Shown here: piece after piece, positions 34,960 to 43,924 of the stretch
How positions within the stretch are numbered: position 1 is the first letter of the stretch
Layout: every line of letters starts with the position of its first letter
Assembly (NCBI GenBank): GCA_020631735.1
Contig: CM036159.1
Location: 98,572,701-98,636,700, forward strand
DNA: 64,000 nucleotides
Direction of reading: 5' to 3'
Source of the DNA: Saccharum officinarum
Taxonomy: Eukaryota > Streptophyta > Magnoliopsida > Poales > Poaceae
Notes under the pieces: model-generated
What the model was told of the DNA's origin: nothing
The model's input: only the letters and a program-made list of their open reading frames with translations
Database searches by the model: none
Program-made: the position numbers and the translations under genes

Positions 34960-35830
34960 TGAACACACTGGGTGGTAAGCCTTTAGTAAGCGGATCCACA
35001 AGCACTTTCTTGTTACTTATATGTTCAATACATTTTAGTATGATTCCGGACTTTCTCCTTTACAACGTATAACTTTAATGTCAATGTGTTTGGCAGTACA
35101 CTTGACCCGTTGTCTTAGGAGCAAACTATTCAAATGGTCATTGCTGTTAACAAGCATTATCCATTCCGGGTAAAGTTCTTTAACCATTTTGCCTGTCCCT
35201 CAGCCTCATATCATGCTATATTATAACTTTACATCACTGATGTTACTAGAACTGTTTCTTTTGGAGCTTTTCCACAATAAAACTCCAACTGCGAGTGTTA
35301 GCTACTATGTGGGTTTCACTAAACATCTCGCCAAAATTTAACATTTGTACCCACAACTACTTGAGAGTACTTATACTTTCTTTCTTAGCATGAGGCCGAC
35401 ATTCTTAACTCCATTCCAGTGATCTATATCTGGATTGGACTTTTGCCAAAACAACCCGGATACCTAAACTGTGTCAGGGCAAGGTCTTGTCTTTGTACTC
35501 ATTAAGCTTTCAACAGCTGAAGCATATAGGACGTCCATCTATAATAGTCTTACATTGCTTTTGAAACATTAAAGTTCTCAAAACTATTACCCTGACCATG
35601 AGAACAGGCGTATGTTTACCCGCATAGGTACTTTATTTCTTTAGAAACTTTTCTTAGCATGCCTATGCGATAGTCATAATACCCCTTTTCTTCTATCTCG
35701 GTAAATTTCAATTCTTTTAACGAGATACATTTCACCGAGAGTTTTCTTATTAACCTTGAGGACAACAACATCTTCTCATGCAGTAGATTGACATCACTAC
35801 TAACAATTAAGGTGTCATCCACACATGATT
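34960..35830 (-). pseudogene. Decayed Copia reverse transcriptase and RNase H remnant
   Basis: On the - strand, VDDTLIVSSDVNLLHEK at about 35760-35822 is a degenerate catalytic YVDD region. A run reading LVDPLTKGLPPSVFREH around 34970-35020 is the typical end of the Copia RNase H domain. Both are surrounded by stops, and no frame exceeds 70 codons. Confidence 0.7.
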
Positions 35831-37236
35831 AGGGAATGAATTTTTCCTTCTATAACTTTGTACAAGCGCGATTGTCCTTTCATTCTCTTTAACCCAAAAT
35901 TTATTAATTGACTCTTCAACTTTAAATGCCACTGTCTAGAGATTTGCTCCAGTCCATAAGAGATTTCTACGGGTGGCATCCCTTACATTCTTTTCTTTTC
36001 ATGACAAAACCCCTAGGTTGTGTCACGTAATCATTTTCATACAATTCCCATTGGGAAATGTTGTCTTTACTTTCATCTGATGTAACTCAGATCATGATGT
36101 GCCACTAGCACTCATTGTAATCTATTCATTCGCTTCGCGCAAAACTTTTGATTGAAGTTGCGCTCCACATCTTTACATATTTTCCTTGGAGTCACATTTT
36201 GTCTTGTAGACCCATCACAGTCTACTGTTTTGGCTCCTTAGAAATTTATTCTAGATTCCAACATATTATTGGTATTATCGATTTTATTTCATCTTTTTTT
36301 TTTACTTCTTGCCACTTGGACGAGTGAACGCCTCTTATGACTTCTTCAAATTAGGTGGGATTACCCTCCATTTGAATTTCACTAATATAGACTTTATAAT
36401 CGTCAGAAATATCTGATTTTCTTATTCTTTGAGACTTTCTGGGGCCTTAGTTACTAGCATTTCTTGACCTTTATTGCCAAAAGACAATTGATTCTACAAG
36501 GTCCTGTGTAACAAGATCCTTGTTTATATTATCCATCCTCCTTGTGGAGTTAGGTCTCTTTGTATCATGCTCCCCCAGATTGTCCCATCTTTAAACTTTC
36601 TTATTTTGGGTTTAATCTGCTAAAACTCATATGGCGCGTTTAGCACCGTCTAAATAACTCTGAACACGTCCAGTATGAATACTGGCTAACTATGTTATCT
36701 TTCTATTGGAACTATAAAAGGTCCATGAATTTAGCTATATCTTTACTTTAGGGGTATCAATATTGTGACCGTTTTACTCCCCCGACGATCACATTCATCT
36801 TTTATAGATCACTTTAGTATGCATCGCGTTGTCTGAATTATGAGGAAGTATCTTTCTTAATTGTCTTTCTTAATTGATCTCACCTTTCTCCCCCTCGAAA
36901 TGTGGTACTAACTTTTCTACCACAATTTCGAAAATTATTCAGAACTTTTGTGAATGAGGAAACTTTGATTACTTTCTTCATCCACGTGATTACATCATGC
37001 AAATGAAATTATTTCTTAATTCGTTGGGAGTACTTTTTCCTCATTTCACTTCAAAAACTCAACAAAGTCTTTTATCATTAATACTTTCGCAAGTCACACT
37101 TGCATGTCATTCTCATCTTGAGGTTCATCTGTAACTTTCTGTTCTCCTTAAACTTATACTAGGATAGCATAAGAGCTACCCTAATCTTTCTCCCTCCATG
37201 CAGGATTGATTAACATAAGTATTATGCCAACTTTAC

Positions 37237-37310
37237 CCCGTCATGCGGGTATTTTCTCAAACTGTTCCCGTCATACGGGTACTATCACAAACTTTTTCCC
37301 GCCATGCGAG
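37237..37310. repeat. Three CCCG-TCATN-CGGG mini-hairpins, 30-bp spacing
   Basis: CCCGTCATGCGGG at 37237, CCCGTCATACGGG at 37267 and a diverged CCCGCCATGCGAG at about 37298 are spaced at 30-31 bp and separated by 'tattttctcaaactgtt'-like AT-rich linkers. They lie inside the Copia element. Confidence 0.75.
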
Positions 37311-37837
37311 ATAATTTTCTTGAAGGGACATAAATATCAATATTGGCTCATATTTAATCATCAAAATTAGAAATAAATCCAAATACTCTTTAGCACACAT
37401 GCTTAATCTGACGTTGGTCAAATTAAACATGCATGTCACTTATTACATTTCAAATCATGATGATTAATACTAAAATTATTTTACTTATTACATCTTTTAT
37501 CATGATGATAACTTAAAACTTCTTCATTAAGGAGTACATAAAAGGCATCTTTTAAACTAAACTCTTATTATTCTATTTTCTTAGATCAATATCCTAGAAT
37601 TCTTTTTCTTTTAAAGCCATTCTTTAAAGAGACCGCAGTCCCTTGCACAATGGTCATCTTTCTGCAAAAATTACACTTTTAATCTTCTGAGTCACAAGTA
37701 CCCAACTCATTTTCTTTTCACCCTTCAAGAATAAAGGCATGAAGTTCTTTATCTGAAAAACATCATCAATAATGAGCATGAAAATAACCTTACATTGGTC
37801 TGGTTAAAGACATGCACATTAAACTTTTAAACTTTAA

Positions 37838-38602
37838 GTTCTATTCTATATCACCGTTGGGCAGAAATAGAACAAAACCATCAATCTTATACATCAATTC
37901 CACATCACCGTTGGGCAGAAATGGAATTAACATATGAAAACTCAATTATCTTATAACCCTCTTCAAAACTAAATTCTTCCGTTTGTTCGAATTTAATTTT
38001 GAAGATCATTATCATCATTGCAGCGGAAACATGAAAATACATTACATTCTGCTCGCTCTGGAGCATCTATTCTCTCTTATCTATTCTCTGAAAATTGGTC
38101 ACTTTGATGCAAAATTCATCAGAGATTTAAACTTTAAACATAAAACTCATAGAATTATAATATTGTTATCATCAACGTTGATCAAAAAAATAACAATATC
38201 ATAATTTTCTTTAAACTTAAACTCATAAATAAACTTATAATATTGTTATCATCAACGTTGGTCAGAAAATAACAATATTATAATTTATCTTAACTATCAA
38301 CCGACTATTCCTCCAATTAAAATTTTCCAGCTAATTCTAATTTTAACTGGAGGATAAACTTTTCATCATTTACTGAATAACTATAATTGCTCTTCAAATT
38401 AAATTCTCCCGTTGGTTCGAATTTAATAAGAAGACAACATCTTTAATTTTGCAGCGGAAACTTGACAAAATTTCTTTATATACTTTTCAGAAGCATTTTA
38501 CTGTACTTTTCTACTTTCTGGAAAACTAACACGTTGGTGCAATTTTACCAGAAATTTACATCTTCAAATTGATCAAAATTCATTCAAATATGCTTCTGAA
38601 AA
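37838..38602. repeat. Array of nine stem-loops in the Copia element
   Basis: Successive short inverted repeats have arms at 37838-37845/37866-37873, 37896-37902/37922-37928, 37962-37976/37989-38003, 38085-38091/38119-38125, 38153-38169/38190-38206, 38235-38249/38269-38283, 38309-38324/38339-38354, 38392-38406/38419-38433 and 38484-38496/38590-38602. The last contains an inner stem 38515-38521/38548-38554. Stems are 7-17 bp, perfect or with one to a few mismatches. Seven loops contain CGTTG or a close variant (CGTTTG) on the + strand. GCAGCGGAAAC follows two of them (38020, 38451). Confidence 0.85.
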
Positions 38603-38636
38603 TAAATACACTTCAAAACATCATTTACTATTCATT

Positions 38637-39250
38637 TTGGCCCGGCCTGCAGCAGCAGTAATCCGGCCTGCCTGAAGCCTGCTCGGCCCGAAGGCCTGCC
38701 CACGCGTGCGGCCCAGCAGCAGCAGCAGCGCGTGGCGCTCGCGGCGCCTCTCCCCCGCGCCCAGGCCGCAACCTGGGCCTGGGCCGGGATTCCTCTTGCC
38801 CGCCTGGGCTTTATTTGGCCCCAAACAATGCTGGCCGTCAATCAGGATCCGACGGCCGAGCTTCATTTTCGGGAGGCTAAAAACCCGACGCCGCGCGCCC
38901 CTAGGGAAACCCTAACCTCATTCTCTTCGGCCCTCTCTCTCTCTTCGCCTCACTCCACTCTCTCTTCGCAGCGCAGCGGAGCCTGCCACCGAGTGAGAAG
39001 TAGGCGAAACAATGGAGCAACGGCGCCGTCGCCGGCCCCCTCGCCGGTGTGCGCGCTCCCCAGCGGGTGAGCGCGCCGCCGTCGAGTGGCCTGGCCGCGG
39101 CGCCCCTTTGGCCGGAGCCCGGCGAGGAGAGCCCCCGGCCCGGCCCTCTTTTCCCCGCGCGCCGTTCTGCACAACAGCGAGGTAGTCCTTCTGGGTTTCC
39201 CTCTTCCCCTTTTCCCTTCTGCATTTCTTCTTTTCTACTCGGATCTGATC
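38637..39250. other. GC-rich block in the leader region of the Copia element
   Basis: About 600 bp of strongly GC-rich sequence in an otherwise AT-rich element. On the + strand it looks like a gene 5' end: 'gggaaaccctaacctcattc', CT-rich leader phrases, and then an Arg/Pro/Ala-rich frame from about 39012. It could be a captured host fragment in antisense to the element, or its own CpG-rich leader; I cannot decide. No domain is recognised. Confidence 0.5.
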
Positions 39251-39611
39251 CGATTTGGGGACGGGGATTAGAATTAGGGTTAGGGTTTCTGGTTAGGGAT
39301 TCACTTTGTTCTTCTTCCCCTAGTTCGATTCACGGGTTTAGGGTTCGGATCAAGCGATCTTGAGGCCGAGCCCCTTCTATCTTCACCCAGTTAGGGTTAG
39401 GGTTAGGGTTTCATCCGATTCAAGAATCGTTCCCTTCTATTCTTTCTTCCGATCTATTCTTCCCGTCACCACCCGATCCGACATCGGGCAGTTAGGTTAG
39501 GGTTCCGTTAGGGTTAGCTGTTCTTCCGAATCGAAATTCGGTTTCTACTTTTCACTCTACCCAAAACTGGATCCACGCGCTAGATTAGGAAAAACCTAGC
39601 TCCGATACCAT

Positions 39612-40043
39612 TGTTAGAACTCTTTATATCATCTAGGTGCGGATTCAGTGGGTGAGTTCTTTTCTTTGGGATAAACACATAGACGATCTAGAATATCAGA
39701 GAGGAAGAAGAGTGGTAGTGGACAGTGGTGCATACCTTCGGGCTTGACGGAGCTGGAGTAGCAGTGACGTCCCCGGAAGTGGCGTGGACGTCGTAGTCGA
39801 CGGTGATGGCGGCGGTGAAGCTTCCCGTCGCCTACAGCACCTCCTCTCGATCGGTCTGGGGAATATGAGGTGGGGTAGTTACTGTGGCGGTGAACCTCGT
39901 TTTTTGAGCCTCTGCCCCCACCTCTCTTATAGTGCTGCGCGACGGGGGCCCACCAGCCAGTTCAACGGCTGGACACCCCCGATCAGGGTGGATCAAGGCC
40001 CTGACTTGGTCGTTGGACCGAGTCAGGAGGAGATCAACTAACA
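39612..40043 (-). repeat. 5' LTR of the HIPP-interrupting element
   Basis: 432 bp, the promoter-bearing LTR in element orientation. The adjacent primer-binding site is separated by one base. Confidence 0.95.
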
Positions 40044-41034
40044 CTGCCTTCTGCCGGCCAAAGTCCTCGGCAAGAAGAAGCGCAAGGAATTCCAGACGGT
40101 GGAGCTGTTGGTGCGGATGGACTGCGAGGGGTGCGAGCGCAGGGTCAGGAAGGCACTGGAGGACATGAAAGGTGCGTGCCCTGCCGTCTGCCGTGCATTC
40201 TCCGTCCGGTCGGCTATCGACGGCCGGCCGCCGATCGAGCAACTAACTAACAGCCGGCCGTCTACGTGCACGCACCGTGCAGGCGTGAGCAGCGTGGAGG
40301 TGGGCCCGAAGCAGAACAAGGTATCGGTGTCCGGGTACGTGGAGGCGCCGGAGGTGATGGAGCGGCTGCGGCGGCGGGCCGGGAAGGAGGCGCAGCCGTG
40401 GCCCTACGTGCCGTACGAGGTCCCTACGCCCCGGGAGCCTACGACAAGAAGGCGCCGCCCGGGTACGTCCGCAACGTGCTCGACGACCCCGACGCCGCGC
40501 CGCTCGTCAGGGCCTCCTCCATGGAGGAGAGGTACACCACAGCCTTCAGCGACGACAACCCGAACTCCTGCGCCGTCATGTGAATGTGCTGCCTCTACTT
40601 CGTCTCATATAAGCACTGTAGCACAGTAGAGGTACACACCGTGCTTGTGGAGTTCTGGAATGTTCCCTACCATCCTCTCTGTTGCTTTGATAGCTTCCCT
40701 ACCTTCCTCTCTGCTGCTCTGATAGCTGTAGTACAGTTTTGTGCAAATGTAAATTATTACCTTACTACTTCTGTTGAATGTTGAGATGAAAGCTTGGCTT
40801 TGGTTTTGTTGTTTGGAACTAGACTCCCATTGCTCAAGAAATGCCTACATCACTCTCTGTTGCTAGTTCGCTGCTGACAGAAAAAAGGATCGAGGGTTCT
40901 TCCACTTAACCCCTTCACTGACGAAACCCTCTATATATAGCAGCTTTGGAGGCAGTTTCGCTGTCATGGGCTCATAGCTCGTTACAACGTTGCGCTTACT
41001 CCTATTATTCCCACATAAAACCATGTTCTTTCTT

Positions 41035-41338
41035 AACTCTTCCTGGATCAGTCATTTTCATTATCTTCTAGTACTTCCTACTAACAACCATCGCACGCTT
41101 CTTTACCAAACTGCTAACTTTTCCTGAATCAGTCCTTTTTATTATCTTCTAATCGCACGCTTCTATTTACCAAACTGCTGACTCTTTCTGAATCAGTCAT
41201 TTTTATTATCTTCTACTTCCTACTGACTACACCATCGCATGCTTCTTTACCAAACCGCTAACTCTTACTGGATCAGTCATTTTTCATTATCTTCTACTCC
41301 CTACTGACAACCACCGCATGCTTCTTTACCAAACTGCT
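41035..41338 (+). repeat. Tandem repeat, about 65-80 bp unit, four copies
   Basis: Units start near 41035, 41116, 41180 and 41260. Each carries 'ggatcagtcattttcatta' or variants, 'tatcttcta', 'catcgcacgcttctttacc' and 'aaactgct'. The second unit is shortened. It lies about 450 bp downstream of the HIPP stop codon. Confidence 0.88.
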
Positions 41339-42089
41339 AAATATTGCGTGCAAACGGACCCAGATAGACAACTTAAATATGCAATGGTTTACACTGGCTT
41401 TATAAAACCCTGACCACAAATGTTACAGTGCACAGCTAGCAATTTCATTTCAACTGTACGGCGAAACCTACCATAAATTTCCAATGCAAATCTGCACACA
41501 ACTGGATGATTTCTGATAGCGGCCGTAAAACACACGACCAAGAACCACTAAAAACATGAGGTTTTATCACAACTCCCACGGGCAAGCTCCTTACCACTAT
41601 TATGATTTAAAAAAAGATATAACCTCCAAAACCAGAAATGCAGATAAAATCGCCATCGCACAAATCAGCTGGGAGGAGCAGAACTAATAATAATGTCATG
41701 TACTTTTATATAACTTCGTCCACTCAATGGTTTCCGAATGATACCATCCATGACACTTTAATAACTCGGTTTACACAAAACAACCATCAAACTACTAGCA
41801 TTCGAAAACAAACCTACTAGTAATACCACATAACACAAAGGACAGGAGTACCAGCACAAAAGCTGCCTATGCCCTTTTTATTTTTATTTTTGTATTTTCA
41901 TTTTTTTTTGTTTTTTTTTCAGTTCTTTGTGTATGCCTATCTCTATTTTTTTTTTGGTATTATGCTTTTGCTTTTTTTTTTTGTTTTTTTAACCAGCTGA
42001 TCTTTCACCTCACACGAGATAAGGTGTGCAAGCCGTTACTGTGAAAACTCGGCCTGCCATTATACTTCATATTTCTTGAATATATAGCC
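41339..42089 (-). other. 3' flank of the LARP-type gene
   Basis: Probably contains the 3' untranslated region of the LARP-type gene, with an unusual A-rich stretch (T-rich as written) at about 41877-41995. No other gene recognised. Confidence 0.5.
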
Positions 42090-43893
42090 TCAAAAGGTAT
42101 CGCTCCTGAGTAAATTTCTTGCAGACTTCGGCCCAAAAAGAGGTCCACTCCCGTTGCTCTGTAGCCCACCAAAGGTTGATGCATGATAACCTAAACTAAC
42201 TGAAGTTGCTGATCTTGTCAGGAGAGCTTCACCATGCATTCCTGGCATGTTAGCATGGTATGTTGCCCCCTCAAGTCCAACAGAACGAAACTGAGATGCC
42301 AGAGAATCAATGTTGGATGTCACAGGGGACAATGAACCAAAAGAACTCCCAGCAGAATAATTTTGTTTTGGAAGCAGCCAATTCTCCCATGCTCCACGCC
42401 TTCGTAGTTTGTCACCCTGTTTAACCATGAAGGAAAGAATCCTTTAAGTGAGAAGGGACCAAAGGGAATACACTAGTTCCTAATTTTATGCTATGCATTA
42501 GTATATTACAAGGCAAAAAACAAAATACATAAGATCATCTAATACTATGTGTTACCAAGTGAAGCATCAGGTGAACAAAAGATTGCACTTTGTTAAAGCT
42601 AACTATTGCCAAGTCACTACACTTTTATAAGTGGCAATAAGTTGTTAGTACCTAATGCTCTCATCTGCTATGGGCTTCTGATCATTGAGATTTGAGGATA
42701 GGACTCAATTTCCGTTATCCTATTGCTAATTGTACATGCAAATGCTAAGGTTCGCTTTTCCATTTTGGTACTCATCTAAAAAAACTATAGTGAATCAACA
42801 AATGAGAATAGTAATTGATGGAAAGACTTCCACCCAGAAACCCTTTCAATCACATGAATTAATCAAGAGACTTCCTATCTTTCAAGTGTTTGGAAACAAC
42901 TTATCTCTCATTGTACTGGACACTGGAATACTGGATAAACACACAACCACTTAAGGATTGAGATTGTTGGATGCTGGTCCCATGGCCTAGTATATTGATT
43001 GGAAAATAAGTTGTTTTCAAGCATTCGGAAGATTTGCCTATAACCTAAAGAATATAGTCACTCAAGGAACAACAAAAACCTGTAAGATCAGTAGATCCTT
43101 GTTGAATCAACTTCGTACTAAATTTTCCATGGTCATACTAGGAAAAGAGCATGCCTTCATCAAACAATCAAATGATATATACTCTGTTGGTTTATAGATG
43201 TCATGTCAGATAATTGAGCTCTAGGTCTATAAAAAGAAGCTAAAGTCTATGGCATGATCTAACCAGTAACTACATCTTGCTAGCTTAACAAACTATACAC
43301 TTGTCTGAATCAATAATAATAACTGGTAAATCTCACGCTAACAGATATGATAATGAATGGTCTTGACCATAGTTTTTCTATAGCTAATGTTTAATGTTAC
43401 GAAATCATATATGTTTAGTGATTAACCTATATTTTTCTTGGTCAAAAGAAATTTTATTTGAAATCACATCACAATAATAGCACAAAAGAAAACATTACCT
43501 GCACTTCCACAACGTTAGATAGCATGACTGTTTCCAAGATAAACTGAATATTATTAGTAATCTTCTGGACCTGTAAAAAAAGTAGGTGAGTGACACCGTC
43601 TCCTTATTAACAAATAAAAGAACAAAAGTACAAAACATCTATCTGAATATTCTTGAAAAGGTTATCTGATTCGACTGTTATACTCCACAAAGAAACCATA
43701 TTCAATTAATAATATTCACTTTCATATATTAATGGATTCGGTGTCTCAAAACCATTTGTATTAACAAATGCATTATAATGCCAGCTGTAAATATTGACTA
43801 AGCACGCTACAAACAACAGAAAAAACAAACAGAAACAGAGGCATAAACCTTATTTACTCCATTATCCCAATATGTACCAAGTTTCATGGTACT

Positions 43894-43924
<31 letters not shown>

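Larger units (their letters stand above)
34288..40043 (-). mobile_element. Copia-type LTR retrotransposon inside HIPP exon 1, very young
   Basis: Two 432-bp LTRs (34288-34719 and 39612-40043) look identical base for base, have TG..CA ends, and are flanked by the target duplication CTGCC (34283-34287, 40044-40048). The element points left. Its primer-binding site TGGTATCGGAGC, like the initiator-tRNA type TGGTATCAGAGC, lies on the - strand at 39610-39599, one base inside the right LTR. Its polypurine tract AAGGGGGAGAA abuts the left LTR at about 34720-34731. Decayed reverse transcriptase (about 35.6-35.8 kb) and RNase H (about 35.0-35.2 kb) pieces confirm Copia order. No intact long frame remains, so the element is non-autonomous. 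Confidence 0.95.
34251..40583 (+). pseudogene. HIPP: Heavy-metal-associated isoprenylated plant protein (HIPP), interrupted by an LTR retrotransposon
   Basis: The N terminus (MLRVDDLIAELC) lies at 34251-34287. The same codon is completed at 40049 (LPAKVLGKKKRKEFQTVELL), once the 5,756-bp element and one CTGCC copy are discounted. The HMA domain follows with the metal-binding MDCEGC pair. Intron 1 is 40172-40282 (phase 1), and exon 2 resumes GVSSVEVGPKQNKVSVSGYV. The C terminus ends NSCAVM at a stop at 40581-40583, a CaaX box for prenylation. HIPPs bind heavy metals through HMA cysteines and are membrane-anchored by the lipid; they act in metal homeostasis and stress. A second lesion sits at about 40430: after YVPYEV the frame shifts by one base at 'gaggtccctac' before PYAPGAYDKKAPPGYV, consistent with one missing C. 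With the insertion the gene cannot make a normal protein, unless the allele differs elsewhere. Confidence 0.9.

Noticed and set aside
37237..38602. CRISPR-like array
   Set aside because: The repeats are palindromes with different stems inside a plant retrotransposon, not direct repeats with unique spacers.
39265..39515. Interstitial telomere repeat
   Set aside because: TTAGGG and TTTAGGG phrases are few and interrupted; plant 5' leaders and element leaders often contain such phrases.
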